Part shown: positions 17,678-25,976 of the stretch, piece after piece
How positions within the stretch are numbered: position 1 is the stretch's first letter
Layout of the letters: each line of letters opens with the position of its first letter
Assembly (NCBI GenBank): GCA_021296345.1
Contig: JAGWAN010000006.1
Coordinates: forward strand, 17,944 to 71,427
Length of the DNA stretch: 53,484 nt
From: Acidimicrobiia bacterium
GTDB lineage: Bacteria; Actinomycetota; Acidimicrobiia; Spongiisociales; Spongiisociaceae
Reading direction: 5' to 3'
Translations under genes and position numbers: made by a program
Notes under the pieces: model-generated
What the model was told of the DNA's origin: nothing
What the model saw: the letters and a program-made list of their open reading frames with translations, nothing else
Database searches by the model: none

Positions 17678-18412
17678 ATGAGAGGCCGTAATCGAGTAAT
17701 TGTTGCCATCCTGGCCGCCGTTATCGCGCTGGCGTGTGGAGGCGGCTCGGGTGAGGAGGTCGCATCCGAACCGGCGGACCCGGTCACCACCACAGCAGCC
17801 ACGGCTACCACTTCGGCAGCCACTGCCGCCACTACGGCAGCCACTACGGCAGCCACGGCCGCCACCGAAGAGTCCGGTTCCACCGTTTCGGAGGATCTGC
17901 CTGCCACTACAACCGCGGCTTCCGAGGAGCAGCCGGTTGAAGAGCCGGTGACCACCACCGTTCCCGCGAAGACCGCGGTCACCGAACCTGCCGCCGTTCC
18001 CGACGGCCCACCTGTCCCGTCCGTGACCCTGGAACTGGACGACGGGACCGTCTTCGTCACGACCGAAGCCACCCGGCCCGTCCTCTACCTATTCTGGGCG
18101 GAGTGGTGACCGGCATGTCGACGGGAGTTGCCCGTCGTGGATTATGTGGCCGCCGAGTTCGTCGGCGAGGTGGACGTGATCGCGGTCGCCTGGGCCTCGA
18201 CGTACGAGAAGACGGCCTCCGCCGCCCGCGGTTTCCTGAACCGGGGGGCTACTCGCTGGCTGCTGGATGAGGACGATTCGGTGTTCGCCGCCTTCGAGGT
18301 GACCTACCAGCCGGTCGGGGTGTTCGTGGTGGGCGGTGTCGAAGTCAAGCGCTGGTTCGGTTCCCTCCCCGAGCAGGAACTCCGCCAAGCCTTCACGGAC
18401 GCCCTGGCATAG
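17678..18412 (+). CDS. Thioredoxin-fold lipoprotein, candidate selenoprotein (in-frame TGA as Sec144)
   Basis: The frame from ATG 17678 gives a lipoprotein signal (LALAC lipobox, Cys20), a Thr/Ala-rich linker (about 25-115), and a TlpA/ResA-like thioredoxin domain. The domain reads YLFWAEW, then TGA at 18107-18109, then PACRRELPVVDYV, and continues without shift to the cis-proline segment YQPVGVFVV and a TAG stop at 18410-18412. The TGA falls exactly on the first cysteine of the CPAC active site, and Cys147 is kept. A SECIS-like hairpin follows. Read through, the protein is 244 residues and a complete fold; read as stop, it would be a useless linker. I infer selenocysteine insertion. Alternatives are a recent nonsense mutation or a sequence error. 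The protein would act outside the membrane as a thiol or peroxide oxidoreductase. Confidence 0.75.
18107..18137 (+). promoter_or_regulatory. Putative bacterial SECIS element following the TGA codon
   Basis: After the TGA at 18107-18109 and nine bases of spacer, CGACGGG (18119-18125) pairs perfectly with CCCGTCG (18131-18137) around the loop AGTTG. The loop starts 16 bases after the TGA and has a G in its second position. Bacterial SECIS elements are stem-loops right behind the UGA, inside the coding region, with the apical loop about this far away and a G among the first two loop bases. Sequence, spacing and loop all fit. Confidence 0.65.
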
Positions 18413-19256
18413 TGCTTTCCGAGGTCGACCCGGCTTGGCGGGAAACCGGATGGCTACGGGTGGCAGGCCGTAAGCCGGGCACGTTTATCCGTTATGTAAG
18501 CTATCTTACTTGTAATATAGGTCATGCGAGTTCATTTAGGCTTTTGACCTCCACCCTGGACGGCCAGCATCCGGCGAGGATTCCCCTGCGGGTTTCGACC
18601 ATGATGGTGCGCCACTGGTCGTCTGTGAGGCCGATCTCGCGTTCGAGCAGATCCGGCCGGACACCTGGAGTTAGGCGTAGCCGCAGCCGCCGTTAGTGGC
18701 TAGGTCAGAGAGGCCAACCGTTATCGGTGCCTTTTCTCCGTGCTAGGTGGTCGGCTCCTTGGGTTCGCCGCGTTCCGTGACCTGTGAAATCCTGCGGGAG
18801 CGGCCCGCCCGGACAAGGGGGTTGAACGTGTCACTGTGCCGTCGCATACTGGGCGGCAGTCACAAACACCACACGGTCTCTTGCCTGATCGACGTCGAGG
18901 GGACCGGAACCGGGATCAAAGGGAGCGGACCCGTGCGGGGATGGCGGGACGCGTTCGGACCAGAGGAGGTGGTGGCTGGGGGATGGGCCCGCCGGGGCGG
19001 GATTTGTACCGGCGATTTTCGCGTTCTCGATGTCTTCAGGGTCTGTCGGGCTGGAACGGCCGAACTACTGATTCGGGACACTGGGAGGCCATACCGACGA
19101 ATTCGGGTTGCCCACCGCCTGCGGGCAAACCGGGCTTCCTCGTGCACGACCTCGTTCCTTTGAAGGTGACGCGGGATGTGCTACTCGCCGCCGGTGATCG
19201 GCGTCCGATCTGCGGTGTCCGGCATCCGGCTTGTGCATCGCAATGGCCAGCTTTGG
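18413..19256. other. Gene-poor stretch with an AT-rich patch
   Basis: About 840 bases without a gene I can support. The patch 18485-18545 is clearly AT-rich against the surrounding GC-rich DNA and contains GTAAG-CTAT-CTTAC, a small inverted repeat. On the minus strand an open stretch from about 18692 to the stop at 18522-18524 reads like protein (for example EIGLTDDQWRTIMVETRRG) but has no good start codon and an in-frame stop upstream; it may be the remnant of a lost gene. The segment 18720-19256 shows only short frames with no recognisable product. Confidence 0.5.
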
Positions 19257-19271
19257 TCAATACGGTATTGA
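19257..19271. promoter_or_regulatory. Operator-like palindrome TCAATAC-G-GTATTGA
   Basis: A perfect 7+1+7 palindrome, AT-rich in a GC-rich region, ending two bases before an ATG at 19273. Palindromes of this kind overlap the promoters of autoregulated antitoxin genes. The reading frame it precedes begins like a Phd/YefM antitoxin but runs out after about 13 codons, so the site may be the surviving operator of a lost toxin-antitoxin locus. Confidence 0.4.
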
Positions 19272-19272
19272 T

Positions 19273-19311
19273 ATGGCTTACGGTGAGGCTAGAGCGAACC
19301 TGAGCGAGTTG
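19273..19311 (+). pseudogene. Possible Phd/YefM-type antitoxin start, truncated
   Basis: ATG at 19273 begins MAYGEARANLSEL, very like the N-terminus of Phd/YefM/RelB-type antitoxins (x-EARANLSELLDxV). Similarity ends after 13 codons, where the frame runs into the antisense of the P450 3' end. No toxin gene is near. Because the same bases also encode the P450 C-terminus on the other strand, chance resemblance is possible; the operator-like palindrome directly upstream is the main reason to record it. Confidence 0.25.
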
Positions 19312-20507
19312 AAGCCGCGCAGAACGAACCGTGATGGTCGCACCGGTTGCTCCACCAGTTCCAACTCGGGGCACCGGGTTGCGAGCCGGGCGAGTGCCAC
19401 GTCCACCTCGAGGCGGGCCAGGGGCGCGCCCAGGCAATGATGGATTCCTCCGCCGAAGCTGACGTGGGTCGGGTCGCCTCTTCCGATCTGGAACGAGTTC
19501 GGGTTGTCGAAGTGGCGGGGGTCGCGATTGGCGCATCCGAGAAGCACGGTCACCTGTTCGTACTGCTCGAGCGTCTGCCCACCGACCTCGTAGCTGTCGG
19601 CGACCACCCATCGGTCGAAGGTCTGGATGGGTGCGTCCCAGCGAAACAGTTCCTCGGCGGCGGTTGCCGGGTCGACCTCGCCGCCGGTGAGGAGACTCCA
19701 CTGGTCCGGATGCTGCATCAGTGCCAGCATTCCGTTGGCGAGCGTGTTGACGGAGGCTTCATGGCCGGCGTTCAGCAGGGTGATGATCATCGACACGATC
19801 TGGGTGTCGGTCAAGGTTCCGTCCTCGGTCCTGGCGAAGCACAGGGCGGTGATCATGTCGTCGCGGGGTCGATCACGCCGGCGCTCCATCAGGTCCCTGC
19901 AGTATTCGGCGAACTCCACTGAGGCCGTCACTGCCGCACGGGTGTCTGCCCCGGTGATGTTGTATTCGTACATCCGGGTGATAAGGCTCGACCAGTCGAG
20001 CATCTGGCGCCAGTCTTCGGTCGGGGCCCCCAGTAACTCGGCGATTACCTGGACGGAGAGGGGCGCCGCGTAGTCGTTGACCAGATCGAAGCGGCCTCGC
20101 TCGACGATGGGGTCGAGCAGGCGGTCGGCAAGTTCACCGATGCGCGGCCGCAGGCCGGCTACTCGCCGCATCGTGAAGGCCTTGGAGACCAGGTGGCGGA
20201 TCTTGGTGTGGTTGGGTGGCTCCAACCACACCAGAGCCCAATGTTCCACGTCGTAGTAAGGCTCTAGATCGTCGCGGAGCGGGGGGAGTCCCCAGGCCGG
20301 CCGGTCCACGGTTGGCTGGTCGATCCGACCGAGTTGGCGGTCGCGCAACGCCCGTCGTACATGGTCGTAGCGGGTCAGGAACCAGATCGGTCGCTCACCG
20401 GCGCGACCCGGACCGCGGAAGACGGGGGTCTCCTCGCGGATACGGTCGAACGCCGGATAGGGGTCGCGGAGGAACTGAGGGTCGTAGGCGTCGAAGACGA
20501 ACGTCAT
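19278..20507 (-). CDS. Cytochrome P450
   Basis: A 409-residue soluble bacterial P450. The heme ligand loop reads FGGGIHHCLGAPLAR with Cys358; the oxygen-activating I-helix contains LLNAGHEAS, where Ser occupies the position of the usual threonine-adjacent residue; the K-helix ExxR is EELFR, and the N-terminal part has the typical YDPQFLRDPYPAFDRIREE. Such enzymes hydroxylate small organic substrates with electrons from ferredoxin. No ferredoxin or reductase adjoins it, so the redox partner is elsewhere. It is close in type to CYP families with broad substrates; no specific function can be assigned. Its upstream end abuts the left end of the tnpB element. Confidence 0.94.
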   Translation of the reverse strand: MTFVFDAYDPQFLRDPYPAFDRIREETPVFRGPGRAGERPIWFLTRYDHVRRALRDRQLGRIDQPTVDRPAWGLPPLRDDLEPYYDVEHWALVWLEPPNHTKIRHLVSKAFTMRRVAGLRPRIGELADRLLDPIVERGRFDLVNDYAAPLSVQVIAELLGAPTEDWRQMLDWSSLITRMYEYNITGADTRAAVTASVEFAEYCRDLMERRRDRPRDDMITALCFARTEDGTLTDTQIVSMIITLLNAGHEASVNTLANGMLALMQHPDQWSLLTGGEVDPATAAEELFRWDAPIQTFDRWVVADSYEVGGQTLEQYEQVTVLLGCANRDPRHFDNPNSFQIGRGDPTHVSFGGGIHHCLGAPLARLEVDVALARLATRCPELELVEQPVRPSRFVLRGFNSLRFALASP

Positions 20508-20524
20508 CGACGAACCCTAACAAA

Positions 20525-21931
20525 AGGGGCTTATAGATCTGAGTGCCCGAGGGCTGGTTCTGTCATTGGGTGTCAGTACAATACGGGTCTATGGGCAGTT
20601 CTGTGTTGACAGTGAAGGTGAAGGGCAACTGTTCGAAATCGCAGCATCGGTGTCTTGTTCAGCTGTTCGCTATGTCGGCGGAGATGTACAACGCGTGCCT
20701 CGAATCGTGGAAGGGCACCTACGAGTGGTGGAAGCGCCACCACAACCCGGAGACGGAGGAAGTTCCCGGCTGATCTGGTCTATTCCCGCTACGACCTGAT
20801 GCGGATGTTCACAGGAGTCCGCAAGGACCGTCCTGAGTGGGCTGCTGTGTCTGTGAATGTGGGACGTGGTTTGATCTGCCGTTTCGACCGGGCGGTCAGT
20901 TTCTTCTACAAGCGATGCGAGGCTGGGAAGACGCCGGGGTATCCCCGTTTCAAGCCGGCGTCCCGTTGGCGGTCGATAGAGGTCCCGGACGCGTCTGCTT
21001 CGATGATCGTTGCCCCTGGGACCGGCGGGAACGGGTCTGCCAAGTGGTGGCGCCTGGCGGTGAAGGGAGTTCCCCGTATTAGGTTCGAGGACCGGGGCGG
21101 TCGAATACAGACCGCTGTGGCCGCCGGGGCCAGGGTGGGCGAGATACGGCTGGTCCGTACGGTGCTACGGGGTGAGCTTCATGTGGTGCTCCGGTTCCCA
21201 CCTTCGGAGACCACCGGGGACCGCACCCCTGTTTTCGCGGTGGGTGTTGATAAGGGTCTCCGCTCCCGGATGATCCTGTCCGACGGCTCCCGGATCTCGG
21301 CCCGGCTCCCGGACAGGGCAGACATCAAGAGGAAACAGCGCGCGCTGTCCCGGGCTGAGCAGGGTTCACGGTCCCGTGCCAAGAAAGGCAATGCTCTGGC
21401 CAGGGCATGGAGAAAAGAGGCCGAAAAGGCCAGGATGGCCGACATCCGCCTAGCCCACCGCCTCGTCTGCTCCTAAGATGCCATGGCCGTAGAAGACCTC
21501 AACGTGGCCGGGATGCTCCGCTCCCGACTGTTCCCACACAAGATGGCTCAACAGCGCTGGGTGGCCTTCGATCAGATACTGGAACACAAAGCCGCGAAAG
21601 CTGGTGTCCTGTACGCGAAGGTCGACCCTGCCAACACCACCACCGAATGCTCCGTCTGCGGGCATCGCCGGCGGATGCCCCTCGGAACACGTGTCTACGA
21701 CTGCGGGAAATGTGGGATGGTGCGGACAGGGACCTCAACGCTGCCAGGAACATATGCGCCCGGGCCGGATGGTCATGGGGCCGGGTGGGGCATCAACCCG
21801 GTGTAGCGCGCACAACAAACTTCTGCCAGGAGACCGAACTCCCCCCAACCGGGGACGGACGCGGGCAGACGCTACAGAAATGTATCACCTGAAACCGTCC
21901 CACCCATGGGCACCCAGGCATATAAGCCCCT
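20525..21931 (+). mobile_element. IS605-type element carrying only a decayed tnpB
   Basis: A degenerate tnpB is enclosed by AGGGGCTTAT at 20525-20534 and its inverted copy ATAAGCCCCT at 21922-21931. The overlapping string CCCTAACAAA occurs as a direct repeat at 20515-20524 and 21928-21937. There is no tnpA. I take the element to span about 1.4 kb between the P450 start and the amidohydrolase stop. IS605-type elements do not normally have long inverted ends or make target duplications, so the end assignment is tentative. The 3' part and right end are where a guide (omega) RNA would be encoded in an active element. Confidence 0.65.
20591..21892 (+). pseudogene. tnpB pseudogene (RuvC-like RNA-guided nuclease family)
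   Basis: The TnpB sequence can be followed across three lesions. The first part (from MGSSVLTVKVKG) shifts frame near 20765; the middle part runs to an in-frame TAA at 21474-21476 right before AMAVEDLNVAGM; the last part shifts again near 21716, between CGKCGMV and DRDLNAARNI. All three RuvC acidic residues remain (VGVDKGLR, VEDLN, DRDLNAAR), as do the zinc-ribbon cysteines CSVC and CGKC. Intact motifs together with several lesions point to fairly recent decay. An ordinary protein cannot be made from it as written. Confidence 0.88.
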
Positions 21932-21962
21932 AACAAACGCGTTCCTCCGGCGGTTGGAGGGC

Positions 21963-23399
21963 TCAGTCGACGAGTGGCCAGACGGCGTAGGTGGAAGGGC
22001 CTACACCCGCTTCGAACTCGGTCGCGGCCGCGTCAATCCTGCGGTAGGCCTCTTCCGCGTCGAAGCGGGTAAAGACGCCTCTGTCGAGGATGGCCTCCCC
22101 ATCGACGAATACGGTATCCACGGTGCTGGACGCTCGGAAGTAGACGAGATTGTCGACAGGATCAAGGAACCGCGGGTACGCCTCTGGTCTGTCCAGCCGG
22201 TGAATCACCAGGTCGGCGCGCTTGCCGACCTCGATCGATCCGATCTCGTCCTCGAGACCCAGCGCCGTCGCGCCGTGGAGAGTGGCCATCTCCAGGACGG
22301 TCTCGCCGGTGAGGACCGGCAGTTCGCCCCGGAATTCACGGAACCCCACCGCAGCCAGATAGGCTTGGCGCAGAACGTCCCGGCGTCCGCTGTAGCCATC
22401 GGAGCCGAGAGCCACCGGGACGCCCTTGGCCAGCATCTCCGGGAAGGACCCGACCCGGACGGCGCCCATGCCCCGTCTGAAAGATGCGGCCGGGCAGTGC
22501 ACCACCCGGGTACCCGAGTCGGCGACCAGGTCCACCTCCCGTGCTGACAGATGGTTCATGTGCACCAGGGTCAGGTTCTCGTCCAGTACGCCGATATCCG
22601 CCAGATGCTCGATAGGGCGGCATCCGTACAGCTCCTCGGAGATCGTTACCTCCTCCGGGTCCCACGACTGGTGCATGATCATCGGCGCTCCGTGGTGCCT
22701 GGCGAGTGCCTGGGCCCGGAGTAGTAGCTCGTCCGAACAGCGCATGCAGCCGTACATGGTCGCTGCGCCCCGGACCCGGCCACCGTTCCGGAACGGGTAA
22801 CGAATCATCTGCTCCTCAAGCCGCTCCACGCATCTGCTCGTCGGAGCCCTGAGCGTCTCGGCTTCCTCTTCGGACATCGCGCCTGCGGACGTATCTCGAC
22901 CCGAGACCTGCGGGTTGGCGTCTAGCACCACATGTCCCGGCATGCCCCGCATTCCCACCGTCTGGATTGCGCGTACGGTCTCCTCCAGGTAGAAGGAACC
23001 CCCCGTATCGCTGTAGGCCGTGGTGCCGTTGCTAACCATTTCCATGCACGAGAGAAGGGTGCCCAGGTGGTCGGTCTCCGGCCGTCGGAGGGTGAAGAGC
23101 CAGTCATCCACCTCCCCGTAGTCGGCGTGGTCCTTGGGGGCCATGCCACGGCTGAGTTCGGAGTTGCCGGCGTGGACGTGCGCATCGATCAGGCCCGGAT
23201 GGACGAGGGCTCCCCCGAGGTCCCTGGTGGTTGTCGCCGATGTATTGGCCCCCACTTGCCGGTCCGGGCCGACCGCGGTGATGGTCCCTTGCCGGATGGC
23301 TATCGCGCCGTCGACAAGGATACGGCGCCGACTGTCCATCGTCAGGATGCGGCCGTGCCTGAGTAGAGTATCGGCCCCCGTCCCGGTTTCTTCGTTCAA
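21963..23399 (-). CDS. Amidohydrolase-family metal hydrolase (deaminase/SsnA-like)
   Basis: A 478-residue amidohydrolase of the subgroup that includes chlorohydrolases and adenosylhomocysteine/cytosine-type deaminases. Metal ligands are visible: HVH in LIDAHVHAGN, a His in PMIMHQSWDPEE, a His in LTLVHMNHLS, and the Asp in LGSDGYSGR. The beta-sandwich start (LRHGRILTMD) and end (GKRADLVIHRLD) are normal. The substrate is unknown but is likely a C-N or C-Cl bond in a cyclic or amide compound. The start is TTG at 23399, preceded by a good GGAGGTGG; no ATG fits. A MITE copy lies in its promoter region, and the divergent neighbour is the PTE-family gene. Confidence 0.87.
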   Translation of the reverse strand: MNEETGTGADTLLRHGRILTMDSRRRILVDGAIAIRQGTITAVGPDRQVGANTSATTTRDLGGALVHPGLIDAHVHAGNSELSRGMAPKDHADYGEVDDWLFTLRRPETDHLGTLLSCMEMVSNGTTAYSDTGGSFYLEETVRAIQTVGMRGMPGHVVLDANPQVSGRDTSAGAMSEEEAETLRAPTSRCVERLEEQMIRYPFRNGGRVRGAATMYGCMRCSDELLLRAQALARHHGAPMIMHQSWDPEEVTISEELYGCRPIEHLADIGVLDENLTLVHMNHLSAREVDLVADSGTRVVHCPAASFRRGMGAVRVGSFPEMLAKGVPVALGSDGYSGRRDVLRQAYLAAVGFREFRGELPVLTGETVLEMATLHGATALGLEDEIGSIEVGKRADLVIHRLDRPEAYPRFLDPVDNLVYFRASSTVDTVFVDGEAILDRGVFTRFDAEEAYRRIDAAATEFEAGVGPSTYAVWPLVD

Positions 23400-23465
23400 G
23401 CATCCACCTCCACCGGCCCAGCCTACGGTTACGCCTGCCGGTGCGCCAAGATGCCCGAAGAGCGT

Positions 23466-23668
23466 TAGCCCCGATCACTCATGGATGTGGGTTTGAAAGG
23501 GTGACGGAGCGGCGCTCCGGGTCGCCTGACTGGGGATATAGCCAATTGACAGCGGCTCCTTCATCGTGGCGTGGCATTCACCGCCATGGTGGGGGTGTCC
23601 GCTTCGCAATGATGGGTTAAGTGGTCTGACGCGCATCGGTGGGCTGGGAACATGAATAATCAGGGCTA
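23466..23668 (-). mobile_element. MITE-like element, copy A
   Basis: A 203-bp repeat in the gap between two divergent hydrolase genes. Reading the minus strand, its left end is TAGCCCTGATTATTCATG; the other end, inverted, is TAGCCCCGATCACTCATG. That is an 18-bp terminal inverted repeat with three transitions, ending in TA on both sides. Copy B at 44336-44541 aligns along its full length. No transposase is encoded. TA ends suggest mobilisation by an IS630/Tc1-type transposase in trans. The rest of 23400-23721 carries only the promoter regions of the two flanking genes. Confidence 0.8.
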
Positions 23669-23721
23669 GAGTCGAGACGCGCCGGCCGCGACCGGCAAGA
23701 CCGCGCTTGGAGGGAGGTCGG

Positions 23722-24663
23722 ATGAACGACACGGTAAGCGTCATGACAGTACGCGGACCGGTAGCCGGCGCGGACCTGGGCTTCACTCTTCCCCACGAGC
23801 ACGTCTACTGCACCTTGCGGCACGCCGACTACCGCTACGACGTGGCCGATCAGTTCGCGGACGAGGATGTGATGGCGGCGGAGGTTATGGCCTTCGCCGA
23901 CCTGGGGGGCGACACCATCTTCGAGTTGAGCGTTCCCGACAACGGCCGATCCCCCAAGCGGTTGCGAACGTTGTCGGAGCGGACCGGTGTGCACATCGTC
24001 ATGGGCTGCGGCTGGTATCGCGGCAACTACTACCTGCCGGAGGAGCGGATCGACCGTCGATCGGCGGACGTCCTAGCTGAGGAACTGATCCGGGAGATCA
24101 CCGACGGGGTGGGCGAGACCGGGATCCGTCCGGGGGTGATCGGTGAGATCGGATCCGAGAAGGACTGGGTGTCACCCGCCGAGGAAAGGGTGCTGCGGGC
24201 CGTCGCCAGGGCACACAAGGCGACCGGTCTGGCAATCGGCGCTCTCCATGCCGTCGGCCCCGTCGCCCCCGAGCAACTCACCATCCTCGAGGAGGAGGGT
24301 GCGGACATGACCCGGGTGGCGGTCGCCCACTGCGATGCCTACCCGCATCTCGGCTACCTGCTCGGGCTCATCGAGCGGGGTGTATACATCATGTTCGACA
24401 ACTGCGGCCAGTACCGCGGGATGGGTCAGTTCGAGAACCGGATCCTCGACCTGATCCTGGAGTTGGTCGATCGGAGACTCGAGGACCGGCTGATGCTGTC
24501 CCATGACGTCTGCAAGCTGGGACAGCTACGGGAGCATGGAGGCACCGGGTTCGTCTACCTGTCGGAGACGTTCCTGCCGGCGCTCTCCGGCAAGGGTGTG
24601 CCCGACGATGTAATCACGACCATCACCCATCACAACCCCCGGCGCTGGCTGACCGGAACATGA
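23722..24663 (+). CDS. Phosphotriesterase-family metal hydrolase (lactonase-like)
   Basis: A 313-residue TIM-barrel hydrolase of the Php/phosphotriesterase family. Ligand motifs are HEH in LPHEHVYC (first metal pair), the GEIGSEKDW loop where a Glu takes the place of the carboxylated lysine of classic PTE, GALHAVG, the His of AVAHCDAYP and the Asp of LMLSHDVCK. Members with this pattern act mostly on lactones or esters, not organophosphates. ATG 23722 directly follows GGAGGGAGG and is preferred over the TTG at 23707. Its stop overlaps the start of the class III aminotransferase, so the two should be made together. Confidence 0.88.
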   Translation: MNDTVSVMTVRGPVAGADLGFTLPHEHVYCTLRHADYRYDVADQFADEDVMAAEVMAFADLGGDTIFELSVPDNGRSPKRLRTLSERTGVHIVMGCGWYRGNYYLPEERIDRRSADVLAEELIREITDGVGETGIRPGVIGEIGSEKDWVSPAEERVLRAVARAHKATGLAIGALHAVGPVAPEQLTILEEEGADMTRVAVAHCDAYPHLGYLLGLIERGVYIMFDNCGQYRGMGQFENRILDLILELVDRRLEDRLMLSHDVCKLGQLREHGGTGFVYLSETFLPALSGKGVPDDVITTITHHNPRRWLTGT

Positions 24664-25970
24664 ATTCCGAGAACCGCCTACTGGACTGGTACCGGGCAGT
24701 AGTTGACTACTACCGCCGGCTCACGCCTCGGTCGGCAGCCCTCTTTGTCCGGGGCGGAGGTGTCCTACCCGGCGGGGACACCCGGTACTCGATCACCACC
24801 CGTCCCCACCCAACGTACTTCGAGCGTGGAGAAGGTCCCTACGTATGGGACGTGGACGGCAACCGGCGGCTCGACCTCAACAACAACTCGACAGCTCTGG
24901 TCCACGGCCATGCCCATCCCGAGATAGTGGCGGCGCTCCGCGCCCAGGCCGGGTCGGGAACCGCCTGGGGAGGGCACAACCCGACCGAGGTCGATTGGGC
25001 GGGCATCATCTGCGAGCGGGTCCCGTCGATCGAACGGGTGCGGTTCGCCAATTCGGGAACAGAGGCGAACATGCACATGCTCAAGGTTGCCCGGGCCTAC
25101 ACCGGCCGGGATCTAGTCCTGAAACTGGACGGCGCATACCACGGTACCTACGACGGTTTCGAATTCGCTACGGAGGGCGACGGTGGTGTCTCGCCGAGTA
25201 CCGGGGGAGTCCCTGCCAACCTGTCGGAGAACGTGGTCCTCGGCGCCTGGGGGGATACGGAAGGCGTGGCCCGTCTGATACGGGAGCGCGCCGGTCGGCT
25301 GGCTGCGGTCATCCTCACTCCCTTCCGCTCGGCGGGCGGCTTCTCTCATCCACCAGAGGGCTTTTTGGAGACGCTGCGCGCCGTGACCGCTGATGAAGGC
25401 GTACTCCTCCTGTTCGACGAGGTGATCTCCCTCCGGCTCGCCATGGGAGGAGCGCAGGACCGCTACGGGGTGACACCCGACATGACCGCCCTCGGAAAGC
25501 TGGTCGGGGGTGGCCTTCCGGTGGGCGCATTCGGCGGAAGGGCGGACATCATGGCTGTGACCGATCCGCTGGGGGATATGAAGGTGGCCCTGGCAGGCAC
25601 CTTCAACGCCAACCCGATGACCGCCGCGGCGGGCGTAGCCGCCTTGCGCCTGCTCACACCCGAGGTCTACGGCTGGATCGATCACCTGGGCGGTCTGCTG
25701 CGCGCCGGGCTGTCCGGCGCCGTCCGGGACCGTGGCTTGCCTCTCCGAGTGGAGGGCGGTGGTTCCCTGCTCAGCGTCGCGTGCGAGCCGGGGGTGGTCC
25801 GACCGGAGGTCATGATGACCGGCCTCTCCCTGGCGTTAGGAAACCGGGGCGTCTTCGGCTTTCCCTTCCTGTCCACCTCGTCGGCGATGGAGGAACGGCA
25901 CGTAGAGCAGATGCTGGACGTGGCGGCGGCGGTACTCGACGACCTGGCTAGCTCGATGAGAGTTCATTGA
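24660..25970 (+). CDS. Class III PLP aminotransferase, glutamate-1-semialdehyde aminomutase-like
   Basis: A 436-residue fold-type I enzyme of the subgroup containing glutamate-1-semialdehyde 2,1-aminomutase and omega-amino-acid transaminases. FANSGTEANMHMLKVARAYTG, the LLLFDEVISLR block (Asp to the pyridine nitrogen) and ALGKLVGGGLPVGAFGG (PLP lysine) are intact, as is AGTFNANPMT. GSAM in haem synthesis is normally a housekeeping gene, but here it sits in a catabolic island, overlapping the PTE gene by four bases (ATGA); I infer a role in substrate degradation. Whether it acts as a mutase or a transaminase cannot be told. Confidence 0.88.
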   Translation: MNSENRLLDWYRAVVDYYRRLTPRSAALFVRGGGVLPGGDTRYSITTRPHPTYFERGEGPYVWDVDGNRRLDLNNNSTALVHGHAHPEIVAALRAQAGSGTAWGGHNPTEVDWAGIICERVPSIERVRFANSGTEANMHMLKVARAYTGRDLVLKLDGAYHGTYDGFEFATEGDGGVSPSTGGVPANLSENVVLGAWGDTEGVARLIRERAGRLAAVILTPFRSAGGFSHPPEGFLETLRAVTADEGVLLLFDEVISLRLAMGGAQDRYGVTPDMTALGKLVGGGLPVGAFGGRADIMAVTDPLGDMKVALAGTFNANPMTAAAGVAALRLLTPEVYGWIDHLGGLLRAGLSGAVRDRGLPLRVEGGGSLLSVACEPGVVRPEVMMTGLSLALGNRGVFGFPFLSTSSAMEERHVEQMLDVAAAVLDDLASSMRVH

Positions 25971-25976
25971 GCATGC

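Noticed and set aside
21474..21476. Recoded stop in tnpB
   Set aside because: The codon is TAA and there are two other frameshifts, so the gene is simply decayed.
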